64,000 bases of DNA from Haloimpatiens sp042688525 (GTDB taxonomy: Bacteria; Bacillota; Clostridia; Clostridiales; Clostridiaceae): assembly GCF_042688525.2 (NCBI RefSeq), contig NZ_JBHWAB010000001.1, positions 2,232,001 through 2,296,000 on the forward strand, read 5' to 3'. Below are positions 8,499 through 18,030 of this stretch, piece after piece (the stretch's first letter is position 1; each line of letters begins with the position of its first letter). The notes beneath the pieces were generated by a model. It searched no databases, had not been told where the DNA came from, and saw nothing but the letters and a program-made list of their open reading frames with translations. A program made the position numbers and the translations under genes.

Positions 8499-10802
8499 CT
8501 ATTCAAATACAAGTTTTTCATTTTCAAAATCTATTTTAATATGTGACCCTTCAGTATATTTCTTTTGTAGATATTGTTCTGCAATTTCATCTTCTATATA
8601 TCTTTGTATTGCTCTTCTTAAAGGTCGTGCACCATATTTTTTATCATATCCTTTTTGTAGAATAAATTCTATTACTCTATCAGTTATTTCCATAGTCATA
8701 TTCTTTTCATTAATTTCTTCACGTACTTCTTTAAGCATCAAATTGATAATTTGATGTAATTCCTCTTTTAAAAGAGGAGAAAATACAACAATTTCATCTA
8801 CTCTATTTAAAAACTCAGGTTTAAAAGTTTGCTTTAATGCATCTTTCACCTGACTTTCTAATGCATCATATCCATCTTGAGCAAAACCTATTCCACCAGA
8901 TTTAAAATTGGTTCCTGCATTAGATGTCATAACTATTACAGTATTATCAAAATATACAGTTCTACCTTGATTATCTGTTAATCTACCATCTTCTAAAATT
9001 TGAAGAAGCATATTAAACACATCAGGATGTGCTTTTTCTACTTCATCTAAAAGTATAACTGAATAAGGTTTTCTTCTTACTTTTTCTGTAAGCTGTCCTC
9101 CCTCATCATAGCCTACATATCCTGGAGGCGCTCCAATTAATTTAGAAACTGTATGTTTTTCCATATATTCAGACATGTCAATTCTTATTAATGCCTCTTC
9201 ACTACCAAAAAGTTCACATGAAAGTGCTTTTACAAGTTCTGTTTTTCCTACACCAGTAGGACCAACAAAAATAAATGAAGCTGGTTTTTTCTTCTTCCTA
9301 AAACCTAGACGATTACGACGTATTGCTCTACATAAAGCTTCAATTGCTTTATTTTGTCCTATAATTCTTTCATGCAATTTTTTTTCTAAATTTAAAAGTT
9401 TTTCTGCTTCATCTTCCTTTATATTGTGTACAGGAATTTTAGTCCAAGATTCAATTACAAAAGCAATATCTTCAACTGTAAGATCTATATCACGACATTC
9501 TTTTTTAGCTGCACCAATCTTATCTTCAACCTTACACTTATTCATTTTATACTGAGCTGCTTTTTCATAATCATTTGCATTAGACAATTCTATAATTTTA
9601 TCTTGAATCTCGCCTAATTCTTCTTTCAATGATTGGATTTCTACAAGCCCTTTATTTTTTAAATTTGCCCTAGAACTTGCTTCATCAATTACATCAATAG
9701 CTTTATCTGGTAAATATCTATCAGTTATATATCTTTCTGATAAATTTACTGCTGCTTTTATTACTTCATCAGATATTTTTACTTTATGATACTCTTCATA
9801 ATAATGACTAATACCTTTCAAAATTTCAATAGTTTCTTTATTAGTTGGTTCTTCAACTAACACTGATTGAAATCTTCTTTCAAGTGCAGAATCTTTTTCA
9901 ATGTATTTTCTATATTCTTCTAATGTAGTAGCTCCAATTAACTGTATTTCTCCTTTGGCAAGAGCAGGCTTTAATATATTTGCTGCATTCAAAGCTCCCC
10001 CTTGAGCTTCTCCAGCTCCAATTATATTATGAATTTCATCTATAATAAGAATAATATTACCAAGCTTTTTAGCTTCTTCTATTATAGATTTCATACGTCC
10101 TTCAAATTGTCCTCTAAATTGTGTACCTGCTACTATAGCTGTTAAATCAAGAAGATACACTTCTGCATTAAACAATTTTGCTGGTACCATTTTATCTGCT
10201 ATTCGAACTGCCAAGCCCTCTGCAATAGCTGTTTTACCAACACCAGGTTCACCTATTAACACTGGATTATTTTTTGTTCTTCTATTAAGAATTTGAATAA
10301 CTCTATCTATTTCTCTATTTCTACCAATAATATTGTCTATTTTATTATTTTTAGCCTTTTCTGTTAGATTTGTTCCATAGGTATTTAAATATTTTCTTTT
10401 ATTTTTAAATAATTTATTTCTTGATTTTGTTTTTTGCTTTTTTTCAACATTTGGTAATTTTTTTTCCTTTGCTTCTTCATTATCATTTAATGAATCCATA
10501 TTATTTGGTGGAATTGAATCATCTTCTTTAGATAAATTTGAACCATTTAAGAAATTCGAAAACATGTTATTATCAGATATATTTTCCAAATCCATATTTT
10601 CTAATAAACCACTCATTTGGTCAGATATATTTTCCATATCTTCTGGTGTTATTCCTGCTTGCTGCATTAATTGATCCATAACTGGCAATCCCATTTTTTT
10701 TGCACACTCTATACATACACCAATCATTTCAGTTTTTCCATTTTCAATTTTGGCTGTATATATAGTTGCGACATTTTTATGACAAATAGAACACATTTGC
10801 AT
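8499..10802 (-). CDS. clpE: ClpE-like ATP-dependent Clp protease ATPase subunit
   Basis: AAA+ unfoldase that feeds substrates to ClpP or disaggregates proteins. The N-terminus is a treble-clef zinc finger (Cys4, Cys7, Cys30, Cys33: CSIC and CIEC) instead of the double Clp-N domain of ClpC. A charged linker follows (~90-140). The first AAA module has Walker A GEPGVGKT. A UVR-containing middle segment is present (~NANDYEKAAQYK). The second module has GPTGVGKTE. The C-terminal D2-small domain carries GARPLRRAIQ. 767 residues from the ATG at 10802, with GGAGTGA upstream. ClpE is usually a CtsR-controlled heat-stress gene; no ctsR, mcsA or mcsB is next to it here. Confidence 0.9.
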   Translation of the reverse strand: MQMCSICHKNVATIYTAKIENGKTEMIGVCIECAKKMGLPVMDQLMQQAGITPEDMENISDQMSGLLENMDLENISDNNMFSNFLNGSNLSKEDDSIPPNNMDSLNDNEEAKEKKLPNVEKKQKTKSRNKLFKNKRKYLNTYGTNLTEKAKNNKIDNIIGRNREIDRVIQILNRRTKNNPVLIGEPGVGKTAIAEGLAVRIADKMVPAKLFNAEVYLLDLTAIVAGTQFRGQFEGRMKSIIEEAKKLGNIILIIDEIHNIIGAGEAQGGALNAANILKPALAKGEIQLIGATTLEEYRKYIEKDSALERRFQSVLVEEPTNKETIEILKGISHYYEEYHKVKISDEVIKAAVNLSERYITDRYLPDKAIDVIDEASSRANLKNKGLVEIQSLKEELGEIQDKIIELSNANDYEKAAQYKMNKCKVEDKIGAAKKECRDIDLTVEDIAFVIESWTKIPVHNIKEDEAEKLLNLEKKLHERIIGQNKAIEALCRAIRRNRLGFRKKKKPASFIFVGPTGVGKTELVKALSCELFGSEEALIRIDMSEYMEKHTVSKLIGAPPGYVGYDEGGQLTEKVRRKPYSVILLDEVEKAHPDVFNMLLQILEDGRLTDNQGRTVYFDNTVIVMTSNAGTNFKSGGIGFAQDGYDALESQVKDALKQTFKPEFLNRVDEIVVFSPLLKEELHQIINLMLKEVREEINEKNMTMEITDRVIEFILQKGYDKKYGARPLRRAIQRYIEDEIAEQYLQKKYTEGSHIKIDFENEKLVFE

Positions 10803-11079
10803 ACTAATCACTCCATATTTTTAATGTTAAATAAAACCGCTATAAGTTATAAGTAAAGTTTAACATATTTATACTTCTACTATTTTATTATATTATAAAC
10901 AATATTTTTAGTTTCAAATAGATTTTTTATTCTTACATCAAATTTATCATATATATTTTCTTTTTTCAATTTTTTTAGTTAATTCCTTAATTATTTACTT
11001 AATTTTAGCACAATAAAAACATATTACAAATTCAACAAATAACAAAGGTATATATTCCATAAAAGCATTCAAAAAATGT

Positions 11080-11132
11080 ATAAGTTCTAATGATAGTGAA
11101 TTTGAAAAATCAAAATCATCATTAGAACTTAT
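11080..11132 (-). terminator. Terminator downstream of sspH
   Basis: A perfect 15-bp stem (ATAAGTTCTAATGAT and complement) with a 23-base AT-rich loop is followed on the minus strand by a T run. It lies about 85 bases after the sspH stop. The rest of the 415-base gap between clpE and sspH shows nothing further. Confidence 0.65.
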
Positions 11133-11217
11133 TACTAAAATTATATATTTATATTATAGACTTGATTACATCGTAAATTATTCAATATTTACATTCTTTA
11201 CATTAAAATTATTATTA

Positions 11218-11400
11218 TTATTTTTTATCTTCATTCAACTGAGAAATTGGTACGCTAATGCTTTCAGTACTATTTATATATTTAACTTTGGCAATTTTAC
11301 GTTCTTCATTAATATTCTCTATCCATACAGGTTTATCTTTGTAAGTTACATTTATCACACCTAAAGAATTTATAATTTCTTCTCCTCTTTTTAAATTCAT
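11218..11400 (-). CDS. sspH: H-type small acid-soluble spore protein
   Basis: A 60-residue protein matching the SspH family (N-terminal MNLKRGEEIINS, then a VTYKDKPVWIE core). SspH proteins are made in the forespore and packed in the spore core; their exact function is unclear. The start is ATG with AAGGAG at the right distance. It stands alone between its own terminator and a palindromic element. It is direct evidence that the organism forms spores. I did not find a convincing sigma-G promoter at the right spacing. Confidence 0.9.
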   Translation of the reverse strand: MNLKRGEEIINSLGVINVTYKDKPVWIENINEERKIAKVKYINSTESISVPISQLNEDKK

Positions 11401-11430
11401 AGTAATAACTCCTTATTATAGATAGTATTT

Positions 11431-11702
11431 TTCATAGTACAAAAATACTGTCTAGCCAAGGGAAATGATATATTGCGTAAGAAACATTTAAAATCAATTA
11501 AGAATTAATAATTAAAAATGAATAATGAATGTTGATTTTTGCTTTAGGAAAAATCTTTAATTATATTAGTTATTTTGCCCTAAGGCAAAATTTCCTTAAC
11601 TATTAATTATTCATTATTAACTATTAATTATCTTTAAAGTTAAAGGTTTCTAAGCAAGATATCATTTCCCGCAGCGGCTATTTTTTACCTGCGAAAGTTG
11701 AG
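11431..11702. repeat. Dispersed palindromic element, copy A (type a core)
   Basis: About 270 bases. The left end is degenerate (lacks CAACTTTCGCAG) but has the AAGGGAAATGATATATTGCG block. The right end is the full CCTGCGAAAGTTGAG. The core is AT-rich and contains a GCCCTAAGGCAAAATT palindrome. The core closely matches copy C (23018-23295). No coding capacity. Confidence 0.8.
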
Positions 11703-11712
11703 TATAGAATTA

Positions 11713-11805
11713 CTATTTTGTAGTGTTTCCCTTTTTATTATTTACATGATGCTTTTGATTTGTTTCTTTAGATCCAGAACGTTTTTCATTTCCCTTTTTA
11801 GCCAT
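11713..11805 (-). CDS. Small basic peptide of 30 residues, unknown function
   Basis: The translated sequence is rich in Lys, Asn and Thr, begins MAKKGNEKRSGSK, continues with a KHH segment and ends KGNTTK. A strong ribosome binding site (AAAGGAAGTG) sits eight bases before the ATG. No hydrophobic segment is present. It resembles other tiny Lys/Asn-rich clostridial proteins of unknown role. Its stop lies only 11 bases from palindromic element copy A. I do not recognise a family; the ribosome binding site and codon pattern are the support. Confidence 0.6.
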   Translation of the reverse strand: MAKKGNEKRSGSKETNQKHHVNNKKGNTTK

Positions 11806-12000
11806 AAAATATCACTTCCTTTCATAAGTATTTTTTACATTACACTAAATTTAATACATAAAACGACACAATTTATTTTTTTCTATTTTTTCTTAAATTG
11901 GATTTTATATTTTAAACGTTTTACTTTAACTATATCTGAATAATATAAATATCTTTACAAATTTATAAAGTTTTCTTAATTTTTCTAACATATTTTCAAT

Positions 12001-12029
12001 TTGGACTATATGTAGTTTTTGAGTAAAAT
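12001..12029 (+). promoter_or_regulatory. Candidate sigma-A promoter for the rnf operon
   Basis: TTGGAC (12001-12006), a 17-base spacer, then TAAAAT (12024-12029), about 130 bases before rnfC. The -35 box deviates from TTGACA, so this is a candidate only. Confidence 0.4.
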
Positions 12030-12162
12030 TGTAGAAAAAACAATTTAATTTGTATATACTGTATTATGTAGTTCAATTTTCTGTACCATGTAACCTAATA
12101 TATTTTATACTTATAATACAATTAGTTCTTCTACTATATTAACTAGAAAGGAAGTATCAAAA

Positions 12163-13485
12163 ATGGACTTACTAACTTTTAAACGTGGTGTTCATCCACC
12201 TCATGGTAAACATCTCAGTGAACATAAACCTATTGAAGATTACACTCCAAAAGGAGAACTTGTATTTCCACTATCTCAACATATAGGTGCTCCTTGTGAA
12301 TCATTAGTAAAAAAAGGGGATAAAGTCCTTGTAGGACAAAAAATAGGAGAAGCTAAAGGATTTGGATTATCCACTATACATAGTAGCGTATCTGGTACTG
12401 TAAAAAATATTTTACCTATGATGACCGCTAGTGGCAACAAAATACCTTCTATAATTATTGAAAATGACAATAACTATGAAACAATATCCTTACCTAAAGA
12501 AAAAAGAGATTATACAAAATTATCTAAAGAAGAACTAGTAGATATTATTAGAGAAACCGGTATAGTAGGAATGGGAGGAGCCTGTTTCCCAACACATGTA
12601 AAATTAACTCCTCCAGCAGATAAAAATATAGATTCTATAATAGTAAATGCTGCTGAATGTGAGCCATATTTAACATGTGACCACAGACTAATGCTTGAAG
12701 AAACTAAAAAAATAGTAATTGGTTTAGACATTATTCTTAAAATGTTTCCAAAAGCAAAAGGATATATTGGTATAGAAAACAATAAGTTGGATGCTATTAA
12801 ACTTATGAACGATGCTGCTAAAAGTTTTCCTAATATAGAAGTGAAAGCTTTAAAAACTAAGTATCCTCAAGGTGCAGAAAAACAATTAATATATTCAATC
12901 ACTAAACGTGAAGTACCATCTGGAAAATTACCTGCTGATGTAGGTTGTATAGTTCAAAACGTAGGAACTATGCACGCAATTTATAAAGCAGTATCATTTG
13001 GTTTACCACTTACAGAAAGAATAGTTACTGTAACTGGTGAAGCTATAAAAGAACCTAAAAACTTAAGAGTAAAACTAGGAACTTCTGTTAGAGAATTAAT
13101 AGAAGCTTGTGGTGGATTTAAAGAAGATCCAATAAAAGTAATATCTGGTGGTCCAATGATGGGAATGACTTTATCAACTCTAGATATTCCTGTTATAAAA
13201 GGTACCTCTGGAATTTTATGTCTTACAAAGACACAAGCTGTTCTACCAAATCCAACAAACTGTATCAGATGTGGAAAGTGTGTAGATGCTTGTCCAATGA
13301 ACCTAATACCAGGTAAATTAAAATCATTAGCTGAAAGACACGAATATGATGAATTTGAAAAACTTAACGGATTAGATTGTATTGAATGTGGATGTTGTAC
13401 TTTTGTATGTCCTGCTAAAAACCATTTAGTTCAATCTATAAGAACTGCTAAACGTGTTGTAATTGCTAACAAAAGGAAAAAATAG
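12163..13485 (+). CDS. rnfC: Rnf complex subunit RnfC
   Basis: Peripheral, NADH- and FMN-binding subunit of the ferredoxin:NAD+ oxidoreductase, which couples ferredoxin oxidation to ion export. 440 residues. The N-terminal barrel-sandwich region begins GVHPPHGKHLSEHKP. The nucleotide-binding segment follows (GIVGMGGACFPTHVK, ~residue 128). Two 4Fe-4S motifs are near the C-terminus (CIRCGKCVDACP and CIECGCCTFVCP). The start is ATG with AAAGGAAG upstream. It is the first gene of a six-gene rnfCDGEAB operon. Confidence 0.97.
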   Translation: MDLLTFKRGVHPPHGKHLSEHKPIEDYTPKGELVFPLSQHIGAPCESLVKKGDKVLVGQKIGEAKGFGLSTIHSSVSGTVKNILPMMTASGNKIPSIIIENDNNYETISLPKEKRDYTKLSKEELVDIIRETGIVGMGGACFPTHVKLTPPADKNIDSIIVNAAECEPYLTCDHRLMLEETKKIVIGLDIILKMFPKAKGYIGIENNKLDAIKLMNDAAKSFPNIEVKALKTKYPQGAEKQLIYSITKREVPSGKLPADVGCIVQNVGTMHAIYKAVSFGLPLTERIVTVTGEAIKEPKNLRVKLGTSVRELIEACGGFKEDPIKVISGGPMMGMTLSTLDIPVIKGTSGILCLTKTQAVLPNPTNCIRCGKCVDACPMNLIPGKLKSLAERHEYDEFEKLNGLDCIECGCCTFVCPAKNHLVQSIRTAKRVVIANKRKK

Positions 13486-13501
13486 ATAAGAGGTGACATA
13501 A

Positions 13502-14434
13502 ATGAATGATCCAATTTTAACTTTATCTTCATCTCCTCATATTAGATCTAATAATACAGTTCAATCTATTATGAGAGATGTAATTATTGCTTTAATACCA
13601 GCTATATGTGCTGGATTGTACTTTTTTAAATTTAAAGCAGCTTTAGTAATACTTACTGCAGTACTTTCTGCTGTTATTTCTGAATTTGTTTGGCAGAAGT
13701 TAACACACAGAGATGTAACTGTAAATGATTTAAGTGCTGTAGTTACTGGTTTACTACTTGCTTTTAATGTTCCCCCTACTCTTCCACTTTGGATGGTAGC
13801 TTTAGGTAGTATTTTTGCTATTATTATCGTAAAACAACTCTTCGGAGGTATTGGTCAAAACGTTGTAAACCCAGCTCTTGCAGCTAGAGCATTTTTACTA
13901 GCTTCTTGGCCTGTAGCTATGACTACATGGTCAATAGATGGAACAACTTCTGCTACACCACTTGCAATATTAAAAAGTGGCCACGGAGATCTACCTTCTA
14001 TGTTTAATATATTTATAGGTCATATTGGAGGTTGTATTGGTGAGACTTCTGCATTAGCTTTACTTATTGGTTTTGCATATCTTTTATATAGAAAAGTTAT
14101 TTCTTGGCATATACCAGTATTTTATGTAGGAACTGTTTTTCTATTAACTACTTTAATAGGAAGAAATGGATTTATGACTGGTAATGGTATTTATGAAATA
14201 TTTACTGGTGGTTTAATGCTAGGTGCTATATTTATGGCTACAGATTATACTACATCACCAATGACTAAAAAAGGACAAGTTGTTTTTGCTATTGGTTGTG
14301 GTGTTGTTGCAACTGTAATTCGTATATTTGGTGGATATCCTGAAGGAGTATCTTATTCTATATTAATAATGAACTTATTTGTTCCACTTATAGATAAATT
14401 TATAACTCCTAGAAAATTCGGGGAGGTGAAGTAA
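13502..14434 (+). CDS. rnfD: Rnf complex subunit RnfD
   Basis: Integral membrane subunit with about nine to ten helices, 310 residues. It carries a covalently bound FMN; the attachment motif SATP is at residues 150-153, so Thr152 is the likely acceptor, modified by ApbE. It forms part of the ion-translocating membrane core with RnfA and RnfE. The gene starts 16 bases after rnfC with AGAGGTG upstream and abuts rnfG. Confidence 0.96.
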   Translation: MNDPILTLSSSPHIRSNNTVQSIMRDVIIALIPAICAGLYFFKFKAALVILTAVLSAVISEFVWQKLTHRDVTVNDLSAVVTGLLLAFNVPPTLPLWMVALGSIFAIIIVKQLFGGIGQNVVNPALAARAFLLASWPVAMTTWSIDGTTSATPLAILKSGHGDLPSMFNIFIGHIGGCIGETSALALLIGFAYLLYRKVISWHIPVFYVGTVFLLTTLIGRNGFMTGNGIYEIFTGGLMLGAIFMATDYTTSPMTKKGQVVFAIGCGVVATVIRIFGGYPEGVSYSILIMNLFVPLIDKFITPRKFGEVK

Positions 14435-15010
14435 TTGGAGAAGAAAGAAAGTACATTTAAGCTAGGAGCTCTTTTGTTAATAATAACTGCTTGTGCTGGA
14501 TTAATTCTTGGAGCAATTTATAATATTACAAAAGAACCCATTGCAAAACAAATGGAAAAAACAAACAATAGTGCTATGAAAGAAATACTTACAAAAGCTG
14601 ATAATTTTAAGAAAAAAGACGTAAAACTAAATGGAAATATACTTGAAGTTAATGAAGCTACAGCTAATAGCAAAACTGTAGGATATGCTATAAAAGTAAC
14701 TACTAAAGGTTATGGTGGAGCTGTAAAAGTAATGGTTGGTATATCACTTGATGGTAAGCTTCAAGGAATAAAGATATTATCTCAAACTGAAACTCCTGGA
14801 CTTGGTGCTAATTCTACTCAGCCATCATTCTATGGTCAATATAAAAATAAACCTATAGATAAAGATTTAACAGTAGTAAAAACTACTCCTGCCAATCCAA
14901 ATGAGATACAAGCTATAACTGGTGCTACAATTACTTCAAAGGCTGTAACAAAAGGAGTTAATGAAGCAATCAAGTTTTACAAAGATAACTTAGAAGGAGG
15001 GAATAAATAA
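14435..15010 (+). CDS. rnfG: Rnf complex subunit RnfG
   Basis: A single N-terminal membrane helix (residues ~9-30) with an outward-facing FMN-binding domain, 191 residues. The flavinylation motif TGATITS is at residues 162-168, with Thr165 the expected FMN-carrying residue. The start is TTG with GGGGAGGTG six bases upstream, directly after the rnfD stop. Its TAA overlaps the rnfE ATG by one base. An apbE gene lies a few kb downstream. Confidence 0.95.
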   Translation: MEKKESTFKLGALLLIITACAGLILGAIYNITKEPIAKQMEKTNNSAMKEILTKADNFKKKDVKLNGNILEVNEATANSKTVGYAIKVTTKGYGGAVKVMVGISLDGKLQGIKILSQTETPGLGANSTQPSFYGQYKNKPIDKDLTVVKTTPANPNEIQAITGATITSKAVTKGVNEAIKFYKDNLEGGNK

Positions 15011-15675
15011 TGAAAGCTCTCTTAGAAAGATTAAAAAACGGTATTGTTGATGAAAATGTTATATTTGTACAAGTTTTAGCAATGTGTCCTACCCTTGCTG
15101 TTACTACTAGTGCTGAAAATGGTTTTGGTATGGGAATTGCTTCTACTGTAGTTCTTATGGGATCAAACTTTGTTATATCATTACTTAGAAATTTTATTCC
15201 TGATAAAATTCGTATTCCTTCTTTTATAGTAGTTATTGCTTCTTTCGTTACTGTACTTCAACTACTAATGCAAGGATTTGTACCTAGTTTATATAATTCA
15301 TTAGGAATATTTATTCCTCTTATAGTTGTTAACTGTCTTATACTTGGTAGAGCTGAAGCTTTCGCTTCTAAAAACCGTCCTATAATATCTATATTTGATG
15401 GACTTGGTCAAGGATTAGGTTTTACAGTTTCTTTAACTATAATTGGTATCATTAGAGAATTTTTAGGTACTGGCGCGATTTTCGGAAAACACTTTATGCC
15501 AGCTTCTTTTCAACCTGCTCTAATAATGATTTTAGCTCCAGGGGCTTTCTTTACTCTTGGAATTCTTATGGCTTTAATCAATGTTTATAATAATAAAAAG
15601 AAAAAAGAAAATAAAAGAATTACTGAATTTGCAGGCTGTGATGGAAACTGTAGTCACTGTTCAATGAAAGATTAA
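15010..15675 (+). CDS. rnfE: Rnf complex subunit RnfE
   Basis: Integral membrane subunit with six helices, homologous to NqrD and to RnfA, 221 residues. It starts inside the rnfG stop codon (TAATG), which indicates translational coupling. The C-terminus adds a short Cys-rich tail (GCDGNCSHC) not needed for the membrane fold; similar tails occur in other clostridial RnfE proteins. Confidence 0.95.
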   Translation: MKALLERLKNGIVDENVIFVQVLAMCPTLAVTTSAENGFGMGIASTVVLMGSNFVISLLRNFIPDKIRIPSFIVVIASFVTVLQLLMQGFVPSLYNSLGIFIPLIVVNCLILGRAEAFASKNRPIISIFDGLGQGLGFTVSLTIIGIIREFLGTGAIFGKHFMPASFQPALIMILAPGAFFTLGILMALINVYNNKKKKENKRITEFAGCDGNCSHCSMKD

Positions 15676-15718
15676 TATAAACATTTTACTAGATAAGCAG
15701 AAAGAGGTGTGAAATTGA

Positions 15719-16297
15719 ATGAATTTATTTTTAATTTTTTTAGCTGCTCTGTTAGTTAATAACGTTGTACTTGCTAAATTTCTAGGAATCTGTTCTTTCC
15801 TAGGAGTTTCTAAAAAAATAGAAACTGCAGCTGGTATGGGGCTTGCTGTTACTTTTGTTATGGTTTTAGCTTCATTTATTTCTTTTATAGTTTTTGACTT
15901 TATTTTAGTTCCACTAAAAATAACTTTTCTTTATACAATTACATTTATATTAGTTATAGCATCTTTAGTTCAATTTGTAGAAATGGTAATAAAGAAAACA
16001 AGCCCTGCTTTATATAAAGCTCTTGGTATCTTTCTTCCATTAATAACTACAAACTGCGCAATATTGGGTGCCGTTATTATAAATATGAATGAAAAACATA
16101 CTTTAATTCAATCTATTGTTGCTGGACTTGGTTCAGGATTAGGATATATGTTAGCTATTGTACTTTTAGCAGGATTAAGAGAAAGATTAGATGCTAATGA
16201 TGCTATGCCTGAAGCTATGAGAGGATTACCTATTTCATTAATCACAGCTGGATTAATGTCTATAGCATTTCTAGGCTTCAATGGTTTAATTCATTAG
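15719..16297 (+). CDS. rnfA: Rnf complex subunit RnfA
   Basis: Six-helix membrane subunit paralogous to RnfE, 192 residues. It contains the conserved NNVVLAKFLGICSFLGVS segment at residues 14-31 and NCAILG in the middle. In the complex RnfA and RnfE bind a 2Fe-2S cluster within the membrane. The start is ATG with AAAGAGGTG upstream. Confidence 0.95.
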   Translation: MNLFLIFLAALLVNNVVLAKFLGICSFLGVSKKIETAAGMGLAVTFVMVLASFISFIVFDFILVPLKITFLYTITFILVIASLVQFVEMVIKKTSPALYKALGIFLPLITTNCAILGAVIINMNEKHTLIQSIVAGLGSGLGYMLAIVLLAGLRERLDANDAMPEAMRGLPISLITAGLMSIAFLGFNGLIH

Positions 16298-16316
16298 TTG
16301 GAGGTGTAAATAAATT

Positions 16317-17156
16317 ATGAATAACTTAATATTTGCTGCCCTAAGTTTAGGGGGATTAGGACTTATATTTGGTCTTGTTTTAGGATATGCTTCTAAAAAA
16401 TTCCACGTACCTGTAGACGAAAGAGTTCCTAAAATAAAAGATTGCTTACCAGGTGCTAACTGTGGTGGATGTGGATTTGCTGGATGTGACGCATATGCTC
16501 AAGCAGTAGTTGATGGTAATGCTGCTCCAAACTGCTGTTCTGTAGGAGGACCTGAAGCTGCAGAAAAAATCGGAGAAATAATGGGTATCACTGTAGAAGA
16601 CAGCGAACCAGTAAAAGCTTTTGTAAGATGTATAGGTACTTGTGAAAGTGCTAAAAGAAGAGGAACATACTATGGAAACATGGACTGTAGAGAAGCTTCT
16701 GTAATTCCAGGAGGCGGTACTAAATCTTGCAGCTTTGGTTGTTTAGGACTTGGAAGCTGTGTAGAAGCTTGTCAATTTGGTGCTCTTAGCATAAAAGATG
16801 GTGTTGCTGTAGTTGACGAAAGTAAATGTACTGGATGTGGCGCCTGTGTTAAAGCATGTCCTAGAAATATTATAGAGCTTAAACCAGTTTCAGAGGTTAT
16901 AAGAGTTTCTTGTAATTCAAAAGATAAACTAAAAGCGGTTAAAGATGTATGTGACTCAGGATGTATAAGCTGTGGTCAATGTGTTAGAAATTGTCCTAAT
17001 GATGCTATTACATTTGAAAACAACCTTCCTGTAGTGGACAAGGATAAATGTACTTTATGTATGACTTGTGTACAAAAATGTCCTACTAAGGTATTAAAAG
17101 CTCATAATAATGGAATAAAAATTCTAGATTTAAATAACACTAAAAAAGTTGGTTAA
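16317..17156 (+). CDS. rnfB: Rnf complex subunit RnfB
   Basis: Ferredoxin-accepting iron-sulfur subunit, 279 residues. It has an N-terminal membrane anchor (residues 1-25) and a four-Cys Fe-S domain (NCGGCGFAGCDAYA, ~50-63). Several 4Fe-4S motifs follow, including CTGCGACVKACP, CISCGQCVRNCP and CTLCMTCVQKCP. It is the last gene of the operon and is followed by a strong terminator. The order C-D-G-E-A-B is the usual clostridial and acetogen order. Confidence 0.96.
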   Translation: MNNLIFAALSLGGLGLIFGLVLGYASKKFHVPVDERVPKIKDCLPGANCGGCGFAGCDAYAQAVVDGNAAPNCCSVGGPEAAEKIGEIMGITVEDSEPVKAFVRCIGTCESAKRRGTYYGNMDCREASVIPGGGTKSCSFGCLGLGSCVEACQFGALSIKDGVAVVDESKCTGCGACVKACPRNIIELKPVSEVIRVSCNSKDKLKAVKDVCDSGCISCGQCVRNCPNDAITFENNLPVVDKDKCTLCMTCVQKCPTKVLKAHNNGIKILDLNNTKKVG

Positions 17157-17170
17157 AAACTTATAAAAAA

Positions 17171-17215
17171 GGCTGTATCAACATAAAAGTTTATTATGTT
17201 GATACAGCTTTTTTT
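17171..17215 (+). terminator. Rho-independent terminator of the rnf operon
   Basis: A stem of about 15 bp (GCTGTATCAACATAA and complement) is followed by T7. It lies 14 bases after rnfB. Confidence 0.92.
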
Positions 17216-17218
17216 ATA

Positions 17219-17469
17219 GTTTCGCAGATAAAAAATAGCCGCTACGGGAAATGATATCTTGCTCAGAAACCTTTCACTTCAGTAACAAGTTCTAAACTTT
17301 ACTCATATTGAAAAAAGATTTTTTAATTAATATTCCGTAGGAATCAGTAATTAAAAAATAACTTTTTTCAAATTCGTAAAGCTAAGAACTTGTAAACTTT
17401 GTTCAAATGTTTCTTACGCAATATATCATTTCCCTTCGCTAAGCAGTATTTTTTACTGCAAAAGTTGAA
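17219..17469. repeat. Dispersed palindromic element, copy B (type b core)
   Basis: About 250 bases beginning TTTCGCAGATAAAAAATAGC and ending CTGCAAAAGTTGA. The outer imperfect inverted repeats of ~60 bases contain GGGAAATGATAT blocks. The core is itself a long palindrome: AAGTTCT...TTTACTCATATTGAAAAAAG pairs with its complement across a CCGTAGGAAT loop. It is nearly identical by eye to copies F and G. It lies between the rnf terminator and a gene on the opposite strand. Confidence 0.85.
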
Positions 17470-17475
17470 TAATTA

Positions 17476-17976
17476 TTAATTATTCATTATCTTTAATAAG
17501 TATTTATTTAAATATTTGCCAACAAGACCTATAAAATATCCTGTTATCAATGCAGCTATCATAAGAATAGGAAAATATAAATAGATTTTAAAATCTTGTA
17601 CTACTATTGCAGCTATAAAAAGTTGTCCTATATTATGAAATATCGCCCCAACTATGCTTATTATTTCAATACTAAAATGTTCTTTAAAGTATTTATACAT
17701 TATAATCATAATTATATTACTCAAAAGGCCACCAGAAACACTAAACAAAAAAGAAGATAGATTTCCTGTAAACATAGACCCTAATAAAGTTCTTAAAAAC
17801 ATTACTAAAAGTGCCTCTTTTCCTCCAAAAGCAATTAATACAATTAAAGAAACCACATTAGCTAACCCTAACTTTATTCCTGGAAAAATTACAGGAATTT
17901 GCGCTTCTATGACATATATAGTAAGTGCTGTTCCTACCATCAAACTTAAGAATACCATTTTTTTTAATTTATTCAC
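17476..17976 (-). CDS. Gx transporter / heptaprenyl diphosphate synthase component I-like membrane protein
   Basis: 166 residues with about five hydrophobic segments. It matches the Hpre_diP_synt_I/Gx transporter family (IPVIFPGIKLGLANVVSLI near the N-terminus, GGLLSN in the middle). The biochemical role is unsettled; it resembles ECF-type substrate-binding components. In many Firmicutes it accompanies NusG-II, ApbE and Rnf genes, as here. The start is GTG; an ATG six codons later is possible. Confidence 0.82.
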   Translation of the reverse strand: MNKLKKMVFLSLMVGTALTIYVIEAQIPVIFPGIKLGLANVVSLIVLIAFGGKEALLVMFLRTLLGSMFTGNLSSFLFSVSGGLLSNIIMIIMYKYFKEHFSIEIISIVGAIFHNIGQLFIAAIVVQDFKIYLYFPILMIAALITGYFIGLVGKYLNKYLLKIMNN

Positions 17977-18030
17977 ACTACCACATCCAAACTTTTAATA
18001 ACAATTAAGAATTAATAACTTAACTTTGTT

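Noticed and set aside
11401..11437. Sigma-G promoter for sspH
   Set aside because: GTATT and AATACTA boxes exist, but their spacing (14 bases) is too short for the GHATR-N17/18-CATWHTA pattern.
11431..11702. Palindromic elements as insertion sequences carrying a transposase
   Set aside because: No copy in the window has an open frame long enough for a transposase; only a non-autonomous element is supported.
11698..11943. 81-residue plus-strand frame with hydrophobic stretches
   Set aside because: No ribosome binding site, and it covers the better supported 30-residue minus-strand gene and promoter DNA.
12030..12162. Riboswitch in the rnf leader
   Set aside because: The leader is plain AT-rich sequence; no known aptamer core or terminator/anti-terminator pair could be made out.
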